Shown: in pieces, positions 15,064-21,789 of the stretch | How the letters are laid out: every line of letters begins with the position of its first letter | How positions within the stretch are numbered: the stretch's first letter is position 1 | Assembly (NCBI GenBank): GCA_024233785.1 | Contig: JACKPD010000022.1 | Coordinates: 1-29,857 of the forward strand | Direction of reading: 5' to 3' | Origin: Spirochaetales bacterium | Lineage (GTDB): Bacteria; Spirochaetota; Spirochaetia; CADAEX01 | Length of the DNA stretch: 29,857 nucleotides | Made by a program: the position numbers and the translations under genes | The notes under the pieces: generated by a model | What the model was told of the DNA's origin: nothing | What the model saw: only the letters and a program-made list of their open reading frames with translations | The model's database searches: none

Positions 15064-15112
15064 TTCCCCGTAATCTGGAATTAAGCAAAAAAACTTTTTT
15101 TTTGATGAGAAG

Positions 15113-15142
15113 AAGATATTATTTTTTCATTGTGATAGTCAA
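15113..15142 (-). promoter_or_regulatory. Promoter of the PHP-domain gene
   Basis: TTGACT (15142-15137), 18-nt spacer, TATCTT (15118-15113) on the minus strand, in the 119-nt gap after lipA. An A9-G-T7 stretch lies between it and the ribosome site. Confidence 0.45.
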
Positions 15143-15182
15143 GAAATTAAAATCAATAACCGCCATATAACTTATGATGAGA

Positions 15183-16079
15183 TCAGGGCAATACAGCCTG
15201 GTTTTTTTTCAGGCATTCATTATAGACACTTTCAGCCAGATATGAGCTTCTTACAAGCGGTGCGGACGCGACATTGAGAAATCCCATTTCAAGCGCTTTT
15301 ATGCGGTAAAATTCGAACTTTTCAGGATGTATGTACTCAATTACAGGGTGATGCCTTACAGAGGGGGCAAGGTACTGCCCGATTGTGATTATATCACATT
15401 CAGCATTCTTAAGGTCTTCAAGCAGCTTCAGCACTTCAGATTCTGTTTCACCGAGACCGAGCATGAGACCTGATTTTGAAAAGATACGGCTGCCTTTGCT
15501 CCCCGGTCCGGAAGATTTTATTCTTTTTAAAAGCTCAAGAGAGCGTTCATAGATTGCCTGCGGCCTTGCTTCCCCGTAGAGCCTGGGAACGGTTTCTACA
15601 TTGTGATTGATGATATCGGGATTTGCCCTGATAACTACATCAAGCTGTTCATGCACTCCCTTGAAATCCGGGATAAGCACCTCGATCGTGGTTATGTTAT
15701 TAAGCGCCCTTACCGCCTTAATAGTTTCGGCAAAATGGTGCGATCCTCCGTCATCAAGGTCATCCCTTGTGACAGATGTTATTACGACATGCTTAAGTCC
15801 CATCTCCCTGACAGCTTCCGCCACATGATGCGGTTCAAGCTGGTCCACTTGAGAGGGGGTGTTGTGTTCGACATTGCAGAAGGTACAGTTCCTGGTGCAT
15901 CTGCTTCCGAGAATCATGAATGTCGCTGTTTTCTTGCTGAAGCACTCCATTTTATTAGGGCAGCCTGCCTCATCGCAGACTGTGTGAAGCGAAAGCCTTT
16001 TAAGCGTGTTTGTTACATCAGTGAGGTTCGGGTTATTTCTTATCTTTATCCTGAGCCATTCAGGTTTACGGTTGTGCAT
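15183..16079 (-). CDS. lipA: Lipoyl synthase (radical SAM)
   Basis: A 298-aa radical SAM enzyme that inserts two sulfurs into the octanoyl chain on lipoyl-carrier proteins (pyruvate/2-oxoacid dehydrogenase E2, GcvH). The auxiliary cluster motif is CDEAGCPNKMEC (Cys35, 40, 46), the radical-SAM motif is CTRNCTFC (Cys61, 65, 68), and the serine that ligates the auxiliary cluster appears in the C-terminal RSSY. Further family motifs are VTRDDLDDGG, VEVLIPDF-like IEVLIPDFKG and NHNVETV. Length is normal for LipA. The ATG overlaps the stop of lipB (TAATG), so lipB and lipA are translationally coupled and carry out consecutive steps. Confidence 0.96.
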   Translation of the reverse strand: MHNRKPEWLRIKIRNNPNLTDVTNTLKRLSLHTVCDEAGCPNKMECFSKKTATFMILGSRCTRNCTFCNVEHNTPSQVDQLEPHHVAEAVREMGLKHVVITSVTRDDLDDGGSHHFAETIKAVRALNNITTIEVLIPDFKGVHEQLDVVIRANPDIINHNVETVPRLYGEARPQAIYERSLELLKRIKSSGPGSKGSRIFSKSGLMLGLGETESEVLKLLEDLKNAECDIITIGQYLAPSVRHHPVIEYIHPEKFEFYRIKALEMGFLNVASAPLVRSSYLAESVYNECLKKNQAVLP

Positions 16080-16747
16080 TAAAGTTCCTCCAGACCCGCG
16101 GGAATTCCATTAAACCCGAATACTTCACAGAAATACCTTACAGTTAAATCATTAAGCATATCAAAATCCTGTTTTTCCCCTGTGAGTTTTTCAAGTGAAG
16201 TTACCCCTTTGTCTGTTATTCCGCACGGGTTTATCCATTTGAAGTGGTCAAGGTTTGTGTTTATATTAAAGGCAAAACCATGCATTGTTACCCATTTTTT
16301 AACGGCAATTCCGATTGCGGTAATTTTGTTTTCCCCTGTCCAGACTCCGGTATATTTTCCCTCTTCCCTTTCCGCTGTTATATTATACTCATCTTTAAGC
16401 AGTCTTATGAATACTTCCTGCAACAGGATGATGAAATCCTTCACCCCTTTATGTATATTTTTCAGATCTATGACAGGATACCCCACAATCTGGCCGGGGC
16501 CGTGATAAGTCACATCTCCTCCCCGGGTTGTCCCGTATACTTTTATTCCCTCTTTTTCAAGGAAATCTTTTGAGGCAATTATATTGGATGCTTTCCCGCT
16601 GATTCCGATTGTAAGTACAGGAAAATGTTCTACTATTAGAAGTGTATTATCTATGGTGTTGTTCTGCCTTTTTTCAAGCAGTGATTCCTGAATACTTAAC
16701 GCTTCAAGATAATCCATCCTGCCAAGTCTGACTATATTCAGGTTCAT
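16079..16747 (-). CDS. lipB: Octanoyl-[ACP]:protein N-octanoyltransferase
   Basis: A 222-aa transferase that moves octanoate from acyl carrier protein to the lipoyl domain lysine, making the LipA substrate. Family landmarks are HFPVLTIG, the signature RGGDVTYHGPGQIVGYP (76-92), the catalytic Lys141 (ENKITAIGI) and catalytic Cys175 (NPCGI); lysine and cysteine are both conserved in LipB. It is the first gene of the lipB-lipA pair. No Shine-Dalgarno is present; TTGACA, 17 nt, TACTCT lies 8 nt before the ATG, so the message may begin at or next to the start codon. Inverted repeats directly upstream of the -35 box (16787-16827) are candidate control sites. Confidence 0.95.
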   Translation of the reverse strand: MNLNIVRLGRMDYLEALSIQESLLEKRQNNTIDNTLLIVEHFPVLTIGISGKASNIIASKDFLEKEGIKVYGTTRGGDVTYHGPGQIVGYPVIDLKNIHKGVKDFIILLQEVFIRLLKDEYNITAEREEGKYTGVWTGENKITAIGIAVKKWVTMHGFAFNINTNLDHFKWINPCGITDKGVTSLEKLTGEKQDFDMLNDLTVRYFCEVFGFNGIPAGLEEL

Positions 16748-16755
16748 ATTGTAAA

Positions 16756-16784
16756 AGAGTACAAATGCCTGTAAGACCTGTCAA
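16756..16784 (-). promoter_or_regulatory. Promoter of lipB-lipA
   Basis: Consensus TTGACA (16784-16779), 17-nt spacer, TACTCT (16761-16756), then 8 nt to the ATG. A second possible -10, TACAAT, directly abuts the ATG. Confidence 0.55.
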
Positions 16785-16786
16785 GC

Positions 16787-16827
16787 TTAAAATACCGGCT
16801 GTATTTTAAATGTACAGAAGATGTACA
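16787..16827. promoter_or_regulatory. Two inverted repeats upstream of the lipB promoter
   Basis: TTAAAATAC-CGGCT-GTATTTTAA with perfect 9-bp arms (16787-16809), then TGTACA-GAAGA-TGTACA (16811-16827). They sit between the end of the ABC operon and the lipB -35 box. The first could end ABC transcription or be an operator for lipB. Confidence 0.45.
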
Positions 16828-16858
16828 GGGGAAAAAAACAATACCAGGGTCATTTCTG

Positions 16859-17959
16859 TTAATTGTGCAGAAGCTTTTTTGTCTCGGGGTCAAAGAGCAG
16901 AATGTCTTTTTCAGGAAAATGGATAAAAACTTCTTCTCCGGCGTTAAGGTCCTGCTCTTTCTGCATCAGGATCCTGAGAAGATCTTTGCCGTATTCTACA
17001 TGAATTACTGTCTCAGAGCCTGCGGGAAGAACTGTTTTGATTTTTACCCTGGCAGTGTTAGTTCCGGATGATGCAACAATTGATATTTTTTCCGGCCTTA
17101 TCGCCGCATTAAGCTTTTTCCGGTCGCCGCTGATGGCGTTATATGCTGTTTTAAAATTATCTCCGGATTCAGTCTTGATCGAAGTCATTCCTGCTGAAGT
17201 CTCAGCAGTGCAGTTTAATATATTAATTTGCGGGCTTCCGATAAAATCAGCTACGAACAGCGTTTCGGGATAGTGATAAACCTTTTTGGGATGGTCAAGC
17301 TGCTCGATTTTCCCGTTTTTCAGAACCGCTATACTGCTTGCCATTGTAAGCCCCTCAACCTGATCATGTGTTACGTAAATTGTTGTCGCCGAAAGATGGG
17401 CGTGTATATTTTTGATTTCCGCTCTCATCTCCACCCTTAGTTTAGCGTCCAGGTTAGAAAGAGGCTCGTCCATTAGAAAAAGCGCCGGTTCACTCGCAAG
17501 CATTCTCGCGAGGGCAACCCTCTGCTGCTGTCCTCCGCTCATTTCCTGCGGATAACGGTTTGCCATCTCATCAAGGTGCATGTATGCAAGTGATTCTCTT
17601 ACTTTTTCCCTAATCGCGTTCTCCTGCATCTTTTTTACCCGCAGTCCGAAAGCGATGTTTTCAAAAACAGTCATATGAGGCCATAACGCATAACTTTGAA
17701 ATACCAGGCCAAGCTCCCGCTCCCTTGCCGGGACTGATATCCCTTTCCCGCTTGAAAACATTATTTTATCCCTTATCCTTATTTCACCGGCTGTTGGTGT
17801 CTCAAGTCCCGCAATCATCCTTAAGATTGTAGTCTTCCCGCATCCGGACGGGCCGAGCAGCATGAGAAAAGATTTTTCATCAACAGAAAAAGATACATCA
17901 TCAACGGCTGTAACACTGCCGAATACTTTGGTAAGATTTTTTACTTCAACAAAACTCAT
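16859..17959 (-). CDS. ABC importer ATP-binding subunit (FbpC/PotA-like)
   Basis: A 366-aa ATPase of the importer. The Walker A GPSGCGKTT is at residues 36-44, the signature MSGGQQQRVALARM and Walker B LFLMDEPLSNLD are intact, and the switch motif is THDQ. The last 120 residues form a TOBE-type regulatory domain, as in ferric-iron, polyamine and maltose ATPases. GGAGG lies 5 nt before the ATG, 12 nt from the stop of the permease gene. It is the last gene of the binding protein-permease-ATPase operon and powers uptake through the fused permease. Substrate not decided by this subunit. Confidence 0.93.
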   Translation of the reverse strand: MSFVEVKNLTKVFGSVTAVDDVSFSVDEKSFLMLLGPSGCGKTTILRMIAGLETPTAGEIRIRDKIMFSSGKGISVPARERELGLVFQSYALWPHMTVFENIAFGLRVKKMQENAIREKVRESLAYMHLDEMANRYPQEMSGGQQQRVALARMLASEPALFLMDEPLSNLDAKLRVEMRAEIKNIHAHLSATTIYVTHDQVEGLTMASSIAVLKNGKIEQLDHPKKVYHYPETLFVADFIGSPQINILNCTAETSAGMTSIKTESGDNFKTAYNAISGDRKKLNAAIRPEKISIVASSGTNTARVKIKTVLPAGSETVIHVEYGKDLLRILMQKEQDLNAGEEVFIHFPEKDILLFDPETKKLLHN

Positions 17960-17971
17960 TTCTGTCCTCCA

Positions 17972-19795
17972 TCAATCCTTTTCCCCTGTTTTTGTAATTC
18001 TTTTTGCGATATAAGAACCTGCGAAGATTATTATCACGACAAGCAGGCTTATCGCGCTTGAAAACTGGGCGTATCCCTGCTCCTGGTATCTGAAAGTCAT
18101 TGTTGTAAGTGTTCTTGTTTTCGGTGTTACAAGGAGTATAACCAGGGCCAGTTCCCTCATTACAGTGATGAAAACAAGGATGAATCCGGATACAGCGCTT
18201 CTAATGCTAAGCGGCAGGATTATCTTTCTGAATCTTTTTCCCCATCTTGCCCCTGCTATTTCTGAGGCCTCTTCAAGTTCAGCTCCTATCTGCAGCATGG
18301 ATGTTACTCCCGCCCTCGATGAAAACGGGAGTTCCTTTGCCGCGTTAATTAGTACAAGCAGTGTGAAAGTTCCGTAAAGTGCGGGAATGGGGCCTATTCT
18401 CTGGGTGAAAAGTGCAAGATAAAGGGCTCCGAAGGCAATACCCGGAACAAGATAGGGGAGGAAGGAAATCTGCTCAAGAAGCCTGGGCAGCCTTTCCCTG
18501 CGTCCTTTTACTACAGCATATCCTATGAATATTCCCAGAAATCCGGCGAAAACAGATGATACAACAGCAAGTTTAATGCTGTTCCATGCAGTCTGAAGAA
18601 TTGCGGGATTCCGTAATATCCCGGCCTCTCCTTCGGCAAATGTTGTCCCCCCTTTCCCGAACCAGAAAAGAAGGGTGAGGTTTTTAAATGAATAATTTCC
18701 GGGATAAAGTGAAACTGTTTCAACAGTAAGCAGCAGAATCGGAAGAACTACCGAGATCAGTATTATGAAAAATACAATCAGGAGAATATAGTATTTATAT
18801 TTACCAAGTGGAGTCCTTGTAACCACAAAGCCCTTGCCTCCGATTGTGACAAAGCTTTTTCTCTCCCCAACCATCCTCTGGTTTAAATAGATGATGAATG
18901 AAGAAATCCCGATAAGAACAAAAGCCAGGATAAATCCTGAGGCAGAATTGCGGTTATTGATGCTTGAGTATATCTGAGTCGGGAGGGTAAAGAACCTGAC
19001 CGGAGAGCCAAGGAAGTAGGGTGTGCCGAAAATGCCTATTGTTCTGGAAAAAGTCAGTATGAAGCTTGATAAAATCGCAGGCATAACCAGAGGCAGCGTT
19101 ATGCGGCGCAGAATATAGCCTCTGGAAGCGCCGAGAATTTCACCTGACTCCTCAAGCCTTGAGTCTATGCTGGTAAGGGCAGCAGAGACAAGCAGGAAAG
19201 AATAGGGAAAATAGTGGAGGGAGAGCGTTATTATTATCGGGAATATTCCGTATGAAACCCAGTCCGGAGGCACTATGCCTGTAAGATACTGAAATATACC
19301 TGATACTCCTCCGACCCTTTCATTTTTAAAAAGGGTAAGCCAGCTTAATGCGTGGATATAGGATGGAACCATATAGGGAATGACTGCGGCGGCCGCTATG
19401 AATTTCCTGTACGGGATATCAGACCTTGCGACGAGCCATGCTAGAAAAATGCCTATCAGAAGGGCGAAAAAAGAGACTCCGAGTCCTGTCAGAATTGAGT
19501 TTTTTAGCGGAATCCAGAGCATTGTATCTGAAAGAACAGAGGCAAAAACCCTTTTCCAGTGAAATAGAGTAAAGCTGCCGGGTTCTGCCGCCCGCGAAAG
19601 CCTTGTGTCTTCCATCTGCCATACAAAGGTTGTGTAAAACATTTTTACTACAGGGATAATTACCAGAAAGGTCAGAATCAGAAGCAGCACAATAGACATT
19701 ACGATATGAGGCTGGCGTAAATAGTTTCTGGCCCTTCCTATTCTTGCCTGCAAACTGTAAGATACTGCGGCCCCGTTGGCTTTTTGACTTTTCAT
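17972..19795 (-). CDS. ABC importer permease, two fused membrane domains (ferric-iron type)
   Basis: A 607-aa protein with about 12 membrane segments in two homologous halves. Each half has an EAA loop that docks to the ATPase: LEESGEILGASRGYILRRI around 214-232 and EEASEIAGARWGKRFRKII at 508-526. Fused permeases of this size are typical of FbpB/SfuB (ferric iron) and ThiP (thiamine). A hydrophilic tail of about 30 residues precedes the first membrane segment. Start: ATG at 19795, with GGGAG 10 nt and AGG directly upstream. A strong hairpin lies in the gap to the binding-protein gene. Confidence 0.92.
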   Translation of the reverse strand: MKSQKANGAAVSYSLQARIGRARNYLRQPHIVMSIVLLLILTFLVIIPVVKMFYTTFVWQMEDTRLSRAAEPGSFTLFHWKRVFASVLSDTMLWIPLKNSILTGLGVSFFALLIGIFLAWLVARSDIPYRKFIAAAAVIPYMVPSYIHALSWLTLFKNERVGGVSGIFQYLTGIVPPDWVSYGIFPIIITLSLHYFPYSFLLVSAALTSIDSRLEESGEILGASRGYILRRITLPLVMPAILSSFILTFSRTIGIFGTPYFLGSPVRFFTLPTQIYSSINNRNSASGFILAFVLIGISSFIIYLNQRMVGERKSFVTIGGKGFVVTRTPLGKYKYYILLIVFFIILISVVLPILLLTVETVSLYPGNYSFKNLTLLFWFGKGGTTFAEGEAGILRNPAILQTAWNSIKLAVVSSVFAGFLGIFIGYAVVKGRRERLPRLLEQISFLPYLVPGIAFGALYLALFTQRIGPIPALYGTFTLLVLINAAKELPFSSRAGVTSMLQIGAELEEASEIAGARWGKRFRKIILPLSIRSAVSGFILVFITVMRELALVILLVTPKTRTLTTMTFRYQEQGYAQFSSAISLLVVIIIFAGSYIAKRITKTGEKD

Positions 19796-19819
19796 CCTGA
19801 AATTACTCCCTGAATTATG

Positions 19820-19850
19820 TCACACCGCCGGACGATAACCGGCAGTGTGA
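19820..19850 (-). promoter_or_regulatory. Intercistronic hairpin between binding-protein and permease genes
   Basis: A 12-bp stem with one G-U pair, TCACACTGCCGG / CCGGCGGTGTGA, loop of 7, no T-tract. Such hairpins after binding-protein genes usually block 3' decay and give more binding protein than permease. Confidence 0.65.
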
Positions 19851-19875
19851 AGATTAAAATATAATTTTAAGATAT

Positions 19876-21057
19876 TTATTTGAGATTGGATGTCCAGAAA
19901 TCCAGGACCTGCTGACCTTCATTCCAGACAAATTCCGGAGAAGCAGACCAGACTTTCATTTCTGACATCGGCTTAAGCCCTTCAATCGGCGGAACATCTG
20001 TTCTTACTGAAAAGTTTCCCGCTACATAATAGGGCTCATAACCCTCTCCCCCTTTCTCATCCCCGAGCATGTAGCGGAGCATGAGTTTCGCGGCATTGGG
20101 GTGGGGCGCTTTATTAATTACAAGCTCAACAACATTAAGGGAAAATCCTGATACAGGGGTAGTATTTTCAGTAAAGGCAAATTTTAGATTGGGATCTTTT
20201 TCAGCGTCGCGTACCCTTGAGTATGCTGTAAGCCCTACCGGCGGTTTGTCCTGCTGAGAGAGCCCTACGGCCTTAACAACATCGTTTGTTGACCCTACAA
20301 TTATTGCGTCATTTTTTAGAATTCTGTAAAGCCACTCATATCCTGCGTTGCTGATCCCTGAGCTGAACTTTATTTTTTCCTTGAAGACTTTTTCATATTC
20401 CTTCGCCAATGCATCCCCGTTTTCAACTATACCTGTATATATTTCAACAAATTCCGAAAGCTTCTGCGGGTCAGGCATGATTACCTTGCCTTTCCATTCA
20501 GGTTTGGTGAGGTCCCAGAGGGAATTGAACGGTTCTTTTGAATTCCTGGCAGTGTTATATACGAACCCCTGTATACTGGTATGGTGAACCAGCATCGGCT
20601 CCTGATAATCCTTGGCAATAACCTTTTTCAGGTCTGCAGGTACGTAGTTATGCGCAAGGCCTTTGGCCACTAGAACGTTGTATGCTACGGCGACATCTTT
20701 TAAAAAAATAACATCCGCTACATAGTTTTTCGCAGTCTGCTCCGCGCTAATTTTGGTGACAATTTCACCGGAATCCATATCAAATCCATTAACCTTGATG
20801 CCGGGGTATTTTTTTTCAAATGTTTCACCGAATTTGTGCACTCTTGACGAATAGGAATATATATTGATTTCCCCTTCCATTTTGGCCGCTTCGTAAAGGG
20901 CCTTTTCATCAAAGGTGTTTTCGGCATATTTGCCTACTTTCGCCTCTTTGAGCCAGGCCGTGTCCTCAGCGGCCCCTTTTTCTTTTCCTCCGCCGGCAAA
21001 AACAAATATTGATGATACAACCGCAAGACAAAGAATAATCATCAGCAATTTTTTCAT
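19876..21057 (-). CDS. ABC importer solute-binding protein (family 1, ferric-iron-like)
   Basis: A 393-aa exported binding protein. The signal peptide (about 1-21) ends FVFA, followed by GGGKEKG; this AGGG-type junction without a lipobox Cys is common in spirochaete binding proteins. The mature part has the family-1 pattern of FbpA/FutA-like proteins: LYEAAKMEGEINIYSYSSR, FEKKYPGIKV, WDLTKPEWKGKVIMPDP. The ligand (ferric iron, thiamine, phosphate ester or another small solute) is not determined by sequence alone. GGAGG is 6 nt before the ATG. It is the first gene of the ABC operon, and the 317-nt region upstream is a highly structured leader, so expression is probably controlled there. Confidence 0.88.
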   Translation of the reverse strand: MKKLLMIILCLAVVSSIFVFAGGGKEKGAAEDTAWLKEAKVGKYAENTFDEKALYEAAKMEGEINIYSYSSRVHKFGETFEKKYPGIKVNGFDMDSGEIVTKISAEQTAKNYVADVIFLKDVAVAYNVLVAKGLAHNYVPADLKKVIAKDYQEPMLVHHTSIQGFVYNTARNSKEPFNSLWDLTKPEWKGKVIMPDPQKLSEFVEIYTGIVENGDALAKEYEKVFKEKIKFSSGISNAGYEWLYRILKNDAIIVGSTNDVVKAVGLSQQDKPPVGLTAYSRVRDAEKDPNLKFAFTENTTPVSGFSLNVVELVINKAPHPNAAKLMLRYMLGDEKGGEGYEPYYVAGNFSVRTDVPPIEGLKPMSEMKVWSASPEFVWNEGQQVLDFWTSNLK

Positions 21058-21133
21058 AATATCCTCCTATTGATATATGTAAAAACTGATTTATAATCCG
21101 GTGCCTTAAAATTATTGCCTGACGATGGATCAT

Positions 21134-21182
21134 GGTTTTATATTCCGGCTGCCCCATAAGTCAGGGCTGCCATAATATAACC
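21134..21182 (-). promoter_or_regulatory. Long hairpin in the leader of the ABC operon
   Basis: Inner stem GGCAGCCC / GGGCAGCC with one A-A mismatch and the loop TGACTTATG, extended outward by GGTTATATT / AATATAA(AA)CC. About 16 pairs over 49 nt, 77 nt upstream of the ATG at 21057. Not a terminator (no T-tract). Candidate cis-acting RNA element. Confidence 0.5.
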
Positions 21183-21197
21183 CTTAAAAAAGACAAA

Positions 21198-21270
21198 TAA
21201 AAAAGCCGGAAAAAGAGGTATCACGTTTAAACCATTTTTCCCGGCTCTCAGATGTCTCAGCCTTATTCCT
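21198..21270 (-). ncRNA. Candidate small RNA or attenuated leader ending in a rho-independent terminator
   Basis: A promoter at 21277-21306 predicts a start near 21270. About 25 nt on, a strong stem forms: AGCCGG with CCGGCT, then GAAAA with TTTTT, two mismatches and GG with CC (21204-21246), followed by TTTTTTATTTG. The product would be about 73 nt. The 5' part has two CTGAGA copies. It could be a free-standing small RNA or a premature stop in the ABC operon leader, which continues downstream with another hairpin. It matches no riboswitch class I can recognise. Confidence 0.5.
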
Positions 21271-21276
21271 TGTTTA

Positions 21277-21306
21277 ATCTTATTCCATACTAACTTGAAT
21301 TGTCAA
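21277..21306 (-). promoter_or_regulatory. Promoter upstream of the terminator-bearing leader
   Basis: TTGACA (21306-21301), 18-nt spacer, TAAGAT (21282-21277) on the minus strand, just after the cupin gene's terminator. It is the best promoter in the 317-nt gap before the ABC operon. Confidence 0.6.
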
Positions 21307-21335
21307 ATTGTTTTTAAATTTCAGCTGATGATATT

Positions 21336-21368
21336 AAAAAGGCCGAAACCCTGAAAAGAGTTCCGGCC
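21336..21368 (-). terminator. Rho-independent terminator of the cupin gene
   Basis: GGCCGGAAC / GTTTCGGCC stem of 9 pairs (one G-U), 10-nt loop, then TTTTT, ending within 40 nt of the cupin stop codon. Confidence 0.85.
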
Positions 21369-21374
21369 GGATTA

Positions 21375-21719
21375 TTATTTGCTGATGTAGATTGCCTTGC
21401 TTTGAGGCTTCGGTGTCTTGATTACCATAAACCTCAAGGTATTTTTACTTTCATTGTACCAGCAGTGCATTATGTTTTTGGGGCTTTCTATAAGTGTATT
21501 TGCCGAAACTGTTTTCTTCTCATCTCCTATCTCGACAACACCTTCCCCCTCAAGGACAAAAAAAGCCACGTCTACCGGGGTTATGTGCTGTTTAAGCGAC
21601 TGGCCCGGTTTTAGGGTTATTATATTGATTAATGCCTCTGGTTTGTCATAGATATTCCTTACATCCATTCCGTGGGCAGTATCAATAACATCTGTTTTTT
21701 CAAGTTCTCTTGTAATCAT
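21375..21719 (-). CDS. Small cupin-domain protein
   Basis: A 114-aa single-domain cupin. The two motifs are recognisable: LKPGQSLKQHITPVDVAFFVLEGEGVVEIG (first; metal-binding His replaced or shifted) and the later NTLIESPKNIMHCWYNES (second). Small cupins bind metals or act as enzymes or ligand sensors; no specific role is visible. AGGAG lies 7 nt before the ATG and a clean terminator follows the stop. It stands 70 nt downstream of the RND pump gene on the same strand, so some read-through is possible. Cytoplasmic. Confidence 0.8.
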   Translation of the reverse strand: MITRELEKTDVIDTAHGMDVRNIYDKPEALINIITLKPGQSLKQHITPVDVAFFVLEGEGVVEIGDEKKTVSANTLIESPKNIMHCWYNESKNTLRFMVIKTPKPQSKAIYISK

Positions 21720-21789
21720 TTTTATCTCCTGTTTATTATAAAATAATATTTTAATCTCTATCTTTGCTGTTAAAGCGCTCCTGAGCTAT

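Noticed and set aside
15603..16082. Plus-strand 159-aa reading frame
   Set aside because: Antisense to lipA, whose cysteine motifs are intact; no ribosome site.
20966..21157. 63-aa minus-strand frame in the ABC leader
   Set aside because: It reads into the binding-protein gene out of frame and has no ribosome site; a leader peptide is not supported.
21204..21290. Possible thiamine-pyrophosphate riboswitch before the ABC importer (GGCTGAGA seen)
   Set aside because: Only the CTGAGA-like piece is present. The required ACCTGATCTGG...GCCAGCGTAGGGA part is missing and the region before the terminator is too short.
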